The notes beneath the pieces are model-generated. The model was not told the origin of the DNA and did not search any database. It saw only the letters and a program-made list of their open reading frames with translations. From Planctomycetota bacterium (GTDB lineage Bacteria > Planctomycetota > B15-G4), in assembly GCA_029259715.1 (NCBI GenBank), contig JAJDEP010000003.1, positions 1 through 64,000 of the forward strand: a stretch of DNA of 64,000 bases, written 5' to 3'. The position numbers and the translations under genes were made by a program. Position 1 is the stretch's first letter. Each line of letters opens with the position of its first letter. Positions 1-10,003 of this stretch are shown one piece after another.

Positions 1-2
1 TC

Positions 3-773
3 AGCACCTTCCGCCGCAAGACGGACCCGCGCGGGAGCGTTGGTGTGGTCGATGACGACGCCGTCCAGATCATCGGCGAGGACGGTCGTCCGTGTCCCCC
101 GGCCGAGACGGACGCGGATGGAAACGTCACGAACTATGCCGAGGCGGTGGGCGAGATCTGCCGGGTCGCGGCCGATACGGCGCTCTTCCAGGGCTATTTC
201 GACAATCCCGAAGCCAACACGAACAAGTACCGGGACGGGGTCTACCACTCCGGCGACCTCGGCCACATGCGCATCGTCGATGGCAAGCGCTTCCTCTACT
301 TCGACGGGCGGACCGACGACTGGATCCGGAAGGATGGCGAGAACTTCTCGGCTGCCCAGGTCGCGCGGTTGCTCATGGAGCACCCCGACGTGACCCTCGC
401 GGCCGCCTACGGGGTGCCCTGCGCCGTTTCCGACGAACACGTCATGGCGGCACTCAAGATGCGTCCTGGCGCGAGCTTCGACCCAGCCGCGTTCTTTGCC
501 TGGTGCGAGGAGCAGGTCACCGGGGGCGGCATGGACCGCAAGTGGTTCCCCGACTACGTGCGCCTGGTCGAGGACTTCGAGTTCACCCAGACCCAGAAGA
601 TCCTCGTGCGGTACCTCAAGAAGGACCACTTCAATCGGGATCGGCTGCCCGAGGATCCGCTCTTCTTCAGGCGCCGTGGAGACACGGCGTACCGCGAGTT
701 GTCTCCGGCCGACTACGCGGACCTGGCCCAGGAGTTCGAGCAGCGCGAACGCGGCGCGCTCCTGTCCCGCTGA
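3..773 (+). CDS. Acyl-CoA synthetase (AMP-forming), C-terminal part, 5' truncated
   Basis: The open frame runs in from the left edge, so the true start lies outside the window and the GTG at 45 is internal. The visible ~256 residues are the C-terminal part of an ANL-superfamily adenylate-forming enzyme. They show YHSGDLGH (the conserved Asp that binds the ribose of AMP), the hinge-like DGRTDDWIRKDGENFS and, near the end, a QTQKILVRYLKK segment typical of the catalytic-lysine loop. Spacing resembles very-long-chain/FATP-type fatty acyl-CoA ligases, which activate fatty acids with ATP and CoA. Substrate is not readable. A hairpin follows the stop. Confidence 0.82.
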   Translation, partial: STFRRKTDPRGSVGVVDDDAVQIIGEDGRPCPPAETDADGNVTNYAEAVGEICRVAADTALFQGYFDNPEANTNKYRDGVYHSGDLGHMRIVDGKRFLYFDGRTDDWIRKDGENFSAAQVARLLMEHPDVTLAAAYGVPCAVSDEHVMAALKMRPGASFDPAAFFAWCEEQVTGGGMDRKWFPDYVRLVEDFEFTQTQKILVRYLKKDHFNRDRLPEDPLFFRRRGDTAYRELSPADYADLAQEFEQRERGALLSR

Positions 774-785
774 CCCCACCGGCCA

Positions 786-804
786 AGGCCGTGAGTTACG
801 GCCT
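786..804 (+). terminator. Hairpin after the acyl-CoA synthetase gene
   Basis: A perfect 7-bp inverted repeat (AGGCCGT, 5-base loop, ACGGCCT) starts 13 bases after the stop codon. There is no T-tract, so intrinsic termination is only possible. Confidence 0.35.
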
Positions 805-1006
805 CGTGCTCCCGGGTTACGATCTCGCACTCGTGGGGACTTCGCCACGCATGACGGCGTGGGCGGAATCCGTTGCTTTCCAGGCGCTTGCCACGGCCGC
901 TGCGCGCCCGTGATTTCGGGCACGCGGCTTGCTCTCCTAGCGATGTGAGCGTGACCCCGGTCACGCCCGCGAGTGCCCAGTGAAGAAGCAGGAGAGTCCA
1001 CGACCC

Positions 1007-1489
1007 ATGCATGCCAGCTACACCGCCGAAGAGCACTTCCTGCGCGGCAAGCGAAAGCTCGACGAAGGTGACGCCGATGGCGCGCTCGAGTGCTTCCGGA
1101 CCGCGCAGGCGCTCGAGCCCGGAAGTGCGCTGTATCGGTCCTACTATGGACTGGGTCTGGCACTGGTGGAGCGACGCCTCGATCGGGCGCTCGACCTGTG
1201 CCGTTCGGCCGCCAAGCAGGAGTTCTACAACCCCGAGCTGTACCGAAACCTGGCTCGGGTCCACCTGGCATTCGGCTTCAAAGCCGAAGGGATCCGCTAC
1301 CTGCGCAGGGGACTGATGATCGACCCTGCACACGCCGAAATCCGAGCCGACCTGACGGAACTCGGAATGCGATCTTCCCCGGTTCTGCGCTTCCTGCCGC
1401 GCAGACACCTCGTCAACCGCTGGCTGGGACGCTGGCGACAGATCTGGAGCGAGCGGAACCTTCCGCTGCGAGATCTGGACGCCGCGTAG
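1007..1489 (+). CDS. Small tetratricopeptide-repeat protein
   Basis: About 160 residues. The central 100 residues form TPR-like helical pairs: an ALECFRTAQALEPGS segment, then a helix pair around LCRSAAKQEFYNPELYRNLARV, shown here only by position (about residues 60-85), then IRYLRRGLMIDPAHAEI. TPRs are protein-binding scaffolds. The C-terminal ~35 residues are Arg/Trp-rich and outside the repeats. I chose ATG 1007 because AGGAG lies at 990-994; an in-frame GTG at 980 has no ribosome site. There is no signal peptide. The partner is unknown and neighbours give no clue. Confidence 0.78.
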   Translation: MHASYTAEEHFLRGKRKLDEGDADGALECFRTAQALEPGSALYRSYYGLGLALVERRLDRALDLCRSAAKQEFYNPELYRNLARVHLAFGFKAEGIRYLRRGLMIDPAHAEIRADLTELGMRSSPVLRFLPRRHLVNRWLGRWRQIWSERNLPLRDLDAA

Positions 1490-1503
1490 ACCGCGGAGGA
1501 GGC

Positions 1504-1520
1504 CTCCACCGACGGTGGAG
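1504..1520. terminator. Inverted repeat between convergent genes
   Basis: CTCCACCG-A-CGGTGGAG is a perfect palindromic repeat. It lies 15 bases after the TPR gene stop and just past the stop of the convergent bS22-like gene. It could serve both strands. No T-tract is visible. Confidence 0.4.
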
Positions 1521-1532
1521 ACAGGGAGCCTG

Positions 1533-1625
1533 CTAGCGCTTGCGCTTGTGCCGCGCGCGCTTCAGCAGCTTCTTCTTCTTGTGCTTGCGCATCTTCTTGC
1601 GCCGCTTCTTGATCACGCTTCCCAC
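1533..1625 (-). CDS. bS22-like / AURKAIP1-COX24 domain small ribosomal protein (30 aa)
   Basis: A 30-codon gene on the minus strand, start GTG at 1625, stop TAG at 1533. The product begins MGSVIKKRRKKMRKHKKKK and ends in HKRKR. The MGSVIKKRRK...M..HK.K.L...R..R pattern is that of bS22, the tiny extra small-subunit ribosomal protein of actinobacteria, and of the COX24/AURKAIP1 domain of mitochondrial ribosomal proteins (established knowledge). GGAG lies 11 bases upstream of the GTG. More than half of the residues are Lys or Arg, as expected for an rRNA-binding peptide. Standard gene callers would probably drop it for its length. A longer upstream frame exists but looks non-coding. Confidence 0.8.
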   Translation of the reverse strand: MGSVIKKRRKKMRKHKKKKLLKRARHKRKR

Positions 1626-2025
1626 TGGGTGGCGAGCTCCGACTGCTGGATTGGCGAGTCGGGGAGGGATAGGCCGGAGGCGGGCGCACGTCAATGGCTC
1701 GGGCGTCCGCTGTGGCGAAAGCTCGCGCCCGACGCGGCTCCGGTGCGGCGCGCAGCGCTCCAACAGCGCCTCTGGTGAGCTCCCATTGCACGACCCGAAC
1801 ACTGTTCCCGCGGGCTCCTCCTCCCAGCCAGATTCGTGCAATCGCCCGCAGCTCCACGCCATAGGGCCTTGACTTTTTTGAGGTTCTCTCTTGACGTCGC
1901 AGGAATTGCGCGGTTAGCCTCGGACGCAACTGCGGCGCTATAACCGCGGAATGCGACGGGAACGGAGGCACATCGCCTCTCAAGTCGCGGGCTCCACGCA
2001 CCGAAAGGGTCGAGGAGCCATAAAC
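1626..2025. other. 400-base gene-free region between two divergent small genes
   Basis: I see no supportable gene. The part at 1867-1945 is clearly richer in A+T than its surroundings, with a run of six T at 1874-1879, and holds promoter-like hexamers. It probably carries promoters for the bS22-like gene (leftward) and the Lys/Arg-repeat gene (rightward). No tRNA T-loop motif was seen. Confidence 0.5.
1891..1919 (+). promoter_or_regulatory. Possible sigma-70 type promoter
   Basis: TTGACG at 1891-1896 and TTAGCC at 1914-1919 are separated by 17 bases. The -35 box is good and the -10 box weak. The position fits transcription of the small basic gene at 2026. TATAAC at 1939-1944 is an alternative -10 element without a good -35 partner. 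Confidence 0.3.
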
Positions 2026-2115
2026 ATGGGGGGTGACCCAAGAATGGCAGCTCGAAAGAAGGCAACTCGCAAGAAGGCCACGCGCAAGAAGGCCACGCGG
2101 CGTCGCCGTCGCTAG
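2026..2115 (+). CDS. 29-aa Lys/Arg-repeat basic protein
   Basis: ATG at 2026 is preceded by GAGGAG at 2012-2017, an 8-base spacing that makes translation very plausible; an internal ATG at 2044 would give 23 residues. After MGGDPRM the product consists of A-[AT]-R-K-K units (AARKK, ATRKK, ATRKK, ATRRRRR). Such Ala/Lys/Arg repeats resemble the tails of histone H1-like nucleoid proteins, so nucleic-acid binding is inferred. It could also be a small ribosome-associated protein, given the bS22-like neighbour. A strong hairpin follows the stop, making this a self-contained transcription unit. Confidence 0.65.
   Translation: MGGDPRMAARKKATRKKATRKKATRRRRR
2050..2100 (+). repeat. 15-base tandem repeat coding for ATRKK units
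   Basis: CGCAAGAAGGCCACG occurs exactly at 2068-2082 and again at 2083-2097, with a degenerate copy before it. It lies inside the small basic gene and sets the 5-residue period. Confidence 0.85.
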
Positions 2116-2139
2116 GCTTCGCGCCTGAAGAGATGTTCG

Positions 2140-2172
2140 AGCGGGCGCTCCCGGTTTCCGGGGGCGCCCGCT
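2140..2172 (+). terminator. Strong hairpin terminator after the small basic gene
   Basis: AGCGGGCGC and CCCGG on the left arm pair with CCGGG and GCGCCCGCT on the right arm around a TTT loop, followed by TTCCTATT. It starts 24 bases after the stop codon. It is the best terminator candidate in the left part of the window. Confidence 0.6.
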
Positions 2173-2240
2173 TCCTATTGAGCCTCGATTTCGACCCCTG
2201 AGGGGCGATTCCGGCTGTTCCCGGCCGACCGCCCGCCCTC

Positions 2241-2918
2241 TCAAAGCGCGTGGGGGTCGCTTCCGAACGAGTGCACGAGTTCGGGCGTCAACTCATCGAG
2301 TCCGGCCAAGCAATGCACGGCTCCGGCGCGGCGACAGGCCTCGGCCGCCTGCGCCCCATGAGGCAACGCCACGGCGGTCATGCCGGCGGCCAACGCGGCC
2401 TCGACGCCGAATGCGGCGTCCTCGATCACGATGCAATTCGATGGATCGAGACCCATGGCCTGCGCCGCGGCCAGATAGAGATCCGGGGCCGGCTTGCCCC
2501 GGTCGACATCCTCGATCGCAATCGCCACCTCAAAACGGTGACGGATGCCGAGCCCCCCGAGGATCTGCTCCGCCTGCAGGCGGAAGGCCGACGTCGCGAG
2601 ACCCAGCCGGAATCCCTCCATCCCGAGTCTGAGCAGGCACTCGAGCGCACCGGGCATCGGCGGGAGCGGTCGGACCGCCAGGCGCTCAGTGAACAGCCGG
2701 AGTCGACCGGCAGCCAGCTCCGAGGCGGAGGCGGGCAGGTCGAATCGACGCACCAACCCGGCGAAGAATTCCTCCTCCCCCATGCCGATGCACAGCTCGT
2801 AGTCGGACGCCTCCATCCGACAGCCGAAAGGCGCCAGCACCTCATTGGTGGTGGCGAAGTGCAGCGGCTCGCTGTCCACGAGCACGCCATCCATGTCGAA
2901 GAGGACGGCCTCGAACAT
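2241..2918 (-). CDS. HAD-family phosphatase / beta-phosphoglucomutase-like hydrolase
   Basis: 225 residues. Motif I is LFDMDGVLVD (nucleophile Asp8, acid/base Asp10), the signature of haloacid dehalogenase phosphotransferases. Motif II is LATSAF. Motif III/IV is GKPAPD followed by IVIEDAAFGVEAA, which places Mg2+. The helical cap between residues 15 and 80 and the overall length fit the beta-phosphoglucomutase/phosphoglycolate phosphatase subgroup, which acts on small sugar phosphates. I start at ATG 2918, directly before the motif-I strand; the frame continues upstream but is low-complexity. Transcribed divergently from the NSS transporter across about 250 bases. Confidence 0.85.
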   Translation of the reverse strand: MFEAVLFDMDGVLVDSEPLHFATTNEVLAPFGCRMEASDYELCIGMGEEEFFAGLVRRFDLPASASELAAGRLRLFTERLAVRPLPPMPGALECLLRLGMEGFRLGLATSAFRLQAEQILGGLGIRHRFEVAIAIEDVDRGKPAPDLYLAAAQAMGLDPSNCIVIEDAAFGVEAALAAGMTAVALPHGAQAAEACRRAGAVHCLAGLDELTPELVHSFGSDPHAL

Positions 2919-3172
2919 TGCGGTGCGCACGCTACAGGCCCCCCGGGGTGACGTCCAATGGCCCCTCAGCCCCCCTGTGCGGGCGTTTGCCGCTTGTCTG
3001 GAGTGGCCCGCTGACCTAGAACCGTGGCCGCCCGTCGGTGTCCCGTGCGGGCTCGCGGGCTGCTTCGCCCCCCGGCCGCTGGGCCGGTCGGCCCGCCGCC
3101 GTTCGCCAATCAGCCGTCCCCAAGGGCGGCGCTCGTCATGGAGCCCGAACGACTCATGAGCCACACGGACCG

Positions 3173-4819
3173 ATGACGTCGACCGACTACGCACCGCCCC
3201 CCGAGCGGGAACGCTGGGGATCCCGCATGGGTCTGATCCTGGCCATGGCGGGCAACGCCGTCGGCCTCGGGAACTTCCTGCGCTTTCCCAACGAGGCCGT
3301 GAAGGCGGGCTCGGGGTTCATGACGGCCTATTTCATCTCGCTGCTGATCCTCGGCATCCCGCTGATGTGGATGGAGTGGGGCATCGGTCGACGCGGCGGC
3401 GTGCGTGGTCACTCCACCTGCCCGGGCATGTTCCAGAGCCTGACGAAGATGCGCTTCGTGCGTTACCTCGGCGCCATCGGCGTCGTCATGCCGCTGCTCA
3501 TCGTCATCTATTACGTCTACATCGAGTCGTGGACGCTGGGCTACGCCTACAACGCGGTGACCGGCGCGCTCGGTGAAGCGACAGCCGCCGGCGAGACGAG
3601 CGGGTTCTTCAAGACCTACCTCGGTGCCGGCGGCGGCTTTCTCGACATGGAGGACCTCAACGGCAGTTGGCCGGCGTACTCATTCTTCGGCGTGACGATC
3701 GTGGTCAACCTCTGGGTCCTCTCGAAGGGCCTCAGCAAGGGCATCGAGACGGTGGCCAAGATCGGCATGCCCGTGCTGGTGCTCTGCGCCGTGGCCCTGG
3801 TCGTGCGCGTGCTGACCCTGCCCGTCGATCCCGAGAGCGGTCGCAACGTGCTGGACGGCCTGGGCATCTACTGGACGCCGGAGTGGAGCCGCCTGTTCAG
3901 CTCCGAGTTCGGCCCGACCATCTGGTTGGCGGCGGCCGGCCAGATCTTCTTCACCCTGTCGGTGGGCTCAGGCGCCATCAACACCTACGCCAGCTACCTC
4001 ACCAAGGACGACGACGTCGCCCTCACCGGCCTCGCCACCGTCTCCACCAACGAGTTCTGCGAGGTCGTGCTGGGCGGCACGCTGGCCATTCCCGCGGCCT
4101 ACCTGTTCTTCGGCATGGACCGGGTCACGGAGGCCGCCCAAAGCAACATGGGCCTGGCCTTCAACACCATGCCGCAGATCTTCGCCTCGATGCCCCTGGT
4201 GGGCGGTGAGGCGAGCGGGACGACGGGTGTCGCCATCTTCGGCACGATCTGGTTCGGCCTGCTGTTCGTCGCCGGCATCACCTCGTCGCTGGCCCTCTCC
4301 CAGCCGACCATGGCGTTCATGCAGGACACCATGGGCCTGACCCGCAAGAAGGCGGCCCTCGTGGTGGGCGGCATCATCATCCTGTGTGTGCAGCCGGTGA
4401 TCCTCATGCCCGGCGTGCTCGACGAGGTCGACTACTTCGCCGGCACCTTCGGCCTGGTGCTCTTCTCCACCATTGAGGTGGTGCTGTTCATGTGGGTCTT
4501 CGGGGCCGGCAAGGCCTGGGCCGAGATCCACCAGGGCAGCGACATCAAGATCCCGCGCCTGTTCAAGTTCGTCATGACCTACGTCACACCGCTGGCGCTG
4601 ATCACGATGCTGTGCGCCTGGGGCTACAACAACGCCCTGCCGATCCTCAACTTCGAGGTCGATCCGAGCGGCAACGCCTACTCGGAGGCGGGCAAGACGG
4701 GCGCCATGACCGGTCGCATGCTCATGCTGGGCCTGCTGGCGTTCTTCCTCATCCTGGTGTTCGTGGCCTCCAAGCGCGGCCACTACGACAACCTCATGAA
4801 GGAGGGTGACGACTCATGA
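3173..4819 (+). CDS. Sodium-dependent NSS/SNF-family amino-acid transporter
   Basis: 548 residues and about 12 membrane helices. Helix 1 carries GNAVGLGNFLRFP (residues 27-39), the canonical LeuT-fold signature; Asn34 and Arg37 match the LeuT sodium ligand and extracellular-gate arginine. The family imports amino acids with Na+. ATG 3173 places the signature at the usual distance from the N-terminus; the frame extends further up but reads as non-coding. The stop overlaps the next start as ATGA, and that next gene is a MetS-like small subunit, which suggests a MetP-type two-part importer of methionine or alanine. Substrate is inferred only. Confidence 0.9.
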   Translation: MTSTDYAPPPERERWGSRMGLILAMAGNAVGLGNFLRFPNEAVKAGSGFMTAYFISLLILGIPLMWMEWGIGRRGGVRGHSTCPGMFQSLTKMRFVRYLGAIGVVMPLLIVIYYVYIESWTLGYAYNAVTGALGEATAAGETSGFFKTYLGAGGGFLDMEDLNGSWPAYSFFGVTIVVNLWVLSKGLSKGIETVAKIGMPVLVLCAVALVVRVLTLPVDPESGRNVLDGLGIYWTPEWSRLFSSEFGPTIWLAAAGQIFFTLSVGSGAINTYASYLTKDDDVALTGLATVSTNEFCEVVLGGTLAIPAAYLFFGMDRVTEAAQSNMGLAFNTMPQIFASMPLVGGEASGTTGVAIFGTIWFGLLFVAGITSSLALSQPTMAFMQDTMGLTRKKAALVVGGIIILCVQPVILMPGVLDEVDYFAGTFGLVLFSTIEVVLFMWVFGAGKAWAEIHQGSDIKIPRLFKFVMTYVTPLALITMLCAWGYNNALPILNFEVDPSGNAYSEAGKTGAMTGRMLMLGLLAFFLILVFVASKRGHYDNLMKEGDDS

Positions 4820-4983
4820 CCGCCTTCACCGCATGGACACTGTTGACCGCCTTGCCGGCCGTCGACGAGCCGCAGATGAACACGGCCGGCTGGGTGTTCC
4901 TGGGTCTCGGATGGGTGTGCGTCACGGGCCTGGCCCTCTGGTGCTTCAAGCGCGTCATGGGTAGCGGCCCCACCAAGGGTTGA
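4816..4983 (+). CDS. MetS-like small NSS transporter subunit (55 aa)
   Basis: A 55-residue protein overlapping the transporter stop by ATGA. It has an acidic N-terminal stretch (PAVDEPQ), one membrane helix at about residues 25-43 (GWVFLGLGWVCVTGLAL) and a short basic tail (FKRVMGSGPTKG). This layout and position match MetS, the small subunit required by the Corynebacterium MetP transporter, and the related methionine/alanine import small-subunit family. The assignment rests on topology and context rather than strong sequence identity. Confidence 0.75.
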   Translation: MTAFTAWTLLTALPAVDEPQMNTAGWVFLGLGWVCVTGLALWCFKRVMGSGPTKG

Positions 4984-5456
4984 GCCCGCCGACCCTGTCG
5001 GCGGCGGATCGAAAGCGCCTCGTGGCTCTGGCCCGGGACGAGTTGCCCGAGCCGCGCGACCCGCGGCTGCTCATGGACGACCTGCTCGAGGCCGGGCTCG
5101 GCGGCCCGGAGGCGTTGGAGGTCCTCTCCCGCACCACCCTCGCCTGGCGTCAGCTGCGGGACATGCGCCTCGAACGGGTCTGGCAGAGCGGCTTCGGCTG
5201 GTTCCTGGCGCGGTCGGTGCTCATCGTCGCGTTCGGCATCCTGCTGCTCGTGACCGTCTCACCGGGCCTCGGTGCCATCGTGAACGGTCTGCTGCTCGGG
5301 ATCGGCATCTACTACCTGGTCGTCACGACGACCGCTCCCTTCCGGCTGAGACGGCACAAGCATCGCCGCACGGGCATCCTGGCAGCCTACGCGGACGACC
5401 TCGGCGAGTACCTCGGCGAACTCGCTCAGCCCTCGAGTGACGCGCCCGAGGTCTAG
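4980..5456 (+). CDS. Two-helix membrane protein coupled to the transporter
   Basis: 158 residues. The start is TTG at 4980, overlapping the stop of the small subunit as TTGA, with AAGGG just upstream. The N-terminal ~70 residues are soluble and charged. Two membrane helices follow at about 74-93 and 99-117, then a basic RLRRHKHRR stretch and an acidic tail. I do not recognise the family. Tight coupling to the NSS genes suggests an accessory role. Its 3' end overlaps the convergent spoVR gene by four bases. Confidence 0.65.
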   Translation: MSPPTLSAADRKRLVALARDELPEPRDPRLLMDDLLEAGLGGPEALEVLSRTTLAWRQLRDMRLERVWQSGFGWFLARSVLIVAFGILLLVTVSPGLGAIVNGLLLGIGIYYLVVTTTAPFRLRRHKHRRTGILAAYADDLGEYLGELAQPSSDAPEV

Positions 5457-6724
5457 TCCTCGGCGCCGCTCGGCGGCCCCATCAGCGACTCGCCGAACTC
5501 CCGCTCGATCTCGCCGTCCCGGCAGGTCAGCAGGAGAGCCCGGTCTTCCACGCGGGTGTACAGGCGCACCGGCCCGCGCCAGACCTGGGCCAGCGCGCGC
5601 AGGGTCCCCTCGGCCTGCCCCACGTGGAGTTCGGTCCCGCTCCAACAGTGGACCAGTTCGAGGTCGGGCCCCTCGCTATCGATGAGGCGGATCACCGGCT
5701 GCCCCCCGTTGGTCAGGTTCGCCAGCAGCTGCTGCCGCGCCTGATCGCACTCGGGTCCGGTGAACCCGAGACCGAGGCGCAGGCACAGCTCCTCGTCGAG
5801 GTAGTTGTCGATGAACGTCAGGTCGTTGTGGATCGCCCGGGCTTCGAACACCGACGACAGGTCGCCCCCGGCGCGGCGCAGCAACTCGAGGTAGATCTCG
5901 ACGCCCAGCTTGTAGGGGTTGAGGTTGGCCGACTCGCCGCCCAGGGCGCCGGCGTGGCTCTCGGCGTAGTCGACGACCTCGGCATCGCGCAGCAGGGTCC
6001 CGGTCATCAGGCGGCTGTGCCAGAAGGTGGCCCAACCCTCGTTCATGACCTTGGTCAGCATCTGCGGCAGGAAGTAGTAGGCCTCGTCCCGCAGCATGCC
6101 CAGGATCTCGTGCTCCCAATCCTCCAGCGGCGCGAACAGCAGCAGGTGGCCGAGCACGTCGGCGGCCGGGGCCTCGCCGCCCTCGAGGGGCGGCCCGTTC
6201 CCGGGTCGGCCCACCGCGCGAGCCGTAGCGCCGGCGTCCACCAGGTTGTCCAGCGAGTGGACCCGGTCGATGAACGCCTCGATCACCTCGATGCCCCTCT
6301 GGTCGGCCAGGGTGCGGATGCGCGAGCCGTGGCTCGCCATGACGTCCAGCATGTTGCGGTCGGTATGGGCGAACCAGGCGTTGTGGGCGAAGAAGTCGGC
6401 GTGGCCGCACACATGCGCCATGACCAGCTTCTGCTCCACCGCGCTGTTCTGGCGCAGCAGGTAGGCCAGTACCGGCTCGGTGTTGATGACCAGCTCGTAG
6501 ATGCGCTGCAGCCCGTAGGTGTGGCCCTTGATCAGTCGGTCGTACTCCATCCCGAAGCGCCAATGCGGGTAGCGCACCGGAAACCCGCCGAAGGCTGCGA
6601 TCTCGTTGAGCTCGCGGTGGTCGACGACCTCGTAGCGGATCTCGGGCACGGGCAAGCCGGCGTCGGCCGCCCGCAGCTCCACGTCCGCCTGCAACGCCAG
6701 GGTCTCGGGGCCGGGTTGCACCAC
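5453..6724 (-). CDS. spoVR: SpoVR-family protein
   Basis: 423 residues of SpoVR type, with conserved blocks such as FPVRYPHWRFGMEYDRL, VMAHVCGHADFFAHN and NEGWATFWH. Family members are cytoplasmic and of unknown biochemistry. In Bacillus the family contributes to spore cortex formation; in Gram-negatives (YcgB) it belongs to the general stress response with PrkA/YeaG and YeaH. The gene begins one base after the DUF444 gene ends, so it is the last gene of that operon. Nothing suggests sporulation here. Confidence 0.93.
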   Translation of the reverse strand: MVQPGPETLALQADVELRAADAGLPVPEIRYEVVDHRELNEIAAFGGFPVRYPHWRFGMEYDRLIKGHTYGLQRIYELVINTEPVLAYLLRQNSAVEQKLVMAHVCGHADFFAHNAWFAHTDRNMLDVMASHGSRIRTLADQRGIEVIEAFIDRVHSLDNLVDAGATARAVGRPGNGPPLEGGEAPAADVLGHLLLFAPLEDWEHEILGMLRDEAYYFLPQMLTKVMNEGWATFWHSRLMTGTLLRDAEVVDYAESHAGALGGESANLNPYKLGVEIYLELLRRAGGDLSSVFEARAIHNDLTFIDNYLDEELCLRLGLGFTGPECDQARQQLLANLTNGGQPVIRLIDSEGPDLELVHCWSGTELHVGQAEGTLRALAQVWRGPVRLYTRVEDRALLLTCRDGEIEREFGESLMGPPSGAED

Positions 6725-6725
6725 C

Positions 6726-7840
6726 TCAGACGCCCTTGCCCAGGAATTGCTTGATGGCAGGCAGGATGCCCTCGCGGTCGAGGATCTCGGAGGAGATCAC
6801 ACGCGCGTCCTCGCCGGTGGCGTTGTCGAGGTCCTTCTTGAACTGCCCCGAGCCGTAGGCGCTCTTCACCTGCCCGTAGCAGAACAGGTTCACCTGCGGC
6901 AGCAGCCGCTCGGTGAGCAGCGAGACGCACTTCTCGGTGTCGCGTCCGCTCCAATTGTCGCCGTCGGAGAAGTGGAACAGGTAGGTGTTCCACTCGGTCA
7001 CCGGGAACTTCGCCTCGATCATGTCGGCCGCCAGCGAGTAGGCGGAGCTGATCTTCGTCCCGCCCGACTCGCGCAGCCGGTAGAAGGTGTCCTGCTCGAC
7101 CTCCTTGGCGGCCGCGTCATGCACCACGTAGTGGGTCTCGATGCTCTGGTACTGGCTGCGCAGCCAGGTGTCGATCCAGAACGAGAGCAGGCGCACGATC
7201 TCCTTCTGCTCGCGCCCCATCGAACCCGACACGTCCATCATGTAGAGGATCATGGCGGCGTGATCGGGGCGGGCGATGGGCTTCGACGCGCGAAAGCGCA
7301 TGTCGTCCGCGATGGGCACGACCCGCGGCGCCTGGGCGTCGTAGTCACCCGACGAGATCTGTCGCTTGATGGACTGCTTGAGGCTGCGACGCAGGTGCCG
7401 CAACGACCGGGGCCCGCGCGAACGCACCGTGGCCCAGCGTTCATCGGGTGCCGTGACCCGGGCATGGCCCCGCGGCTCGACGTTGGGCAGCTCGAGCTCC
7501 TCACCGAGGATGCGCGCCATCTCCTCGAGCGTCAGCTCGACCTCGAGGATGTGCTGGCCCGGGTCGTTGCCCGCCGCACCAGCCGAGGCGCCCTCGCCGG
7601 CGCCGCCGTCCTCGCCGCCCTCGCCGTCACCGCGACCCTGGCCGTCGCCGTTCTCGCCGAAGCGGAAGCGGGGCAGCTCGATGCGGGGCACGGGCACCGA
7701 GACCATGTGGCGTCCCTTGCGCCCGATCATCTCCGAGCCGGTGACGTAGCGCTTGAGGTCCTGCTTGATGTGCCCGCGGACGATCTCGGCGAAGCGACTG
7801 CGGTCGCGCTCGATGCGGCCCAGCGTCTGCGTACCGGAGG

Positions 7841-7844
<4 letters not shown>
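6726..7844 (-). CDS. DUF444 / YeaH-YhbH family VWA-like protein
   Basis: 372 residues. The N-terminus (IERDRSRFAEIVRG..IKQDLKRYV) is typical of the family. A Gly/Glu/Asp-rich low-complexity linker covers about residues 64-92. The second half starts with ILYMMDVSGSMG, a metal-ion-dependent adhesion motif (Asp204, Ser206, Ser208) of a von Willebrand A-like fold. In other bacteria the protein is expressed with the PrkA kinase. Here it overlaps prkA by ATGA and precedes spoVR, the conserved three-gene order. Molecular function is not established. Confidence 0.92.
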
Positions 7845-9922
<2,078 letters not shown>

Positions 9923-10003
9923 GTTGACCTCGCGCCGGGGGAAAACGCTCGGGCACCGGGAGAGACGCCCAGGTCACCTATCGAGACGACGGCAAGCCGG
10001 TCT

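Noticed and set aside
2919-3194. N-terminal extension of the HAD hydrolase
   Set aside because: Arg/Ser/Gly-rich low complexity before the motif-I strand; it would invade the divergent transporter gene start.
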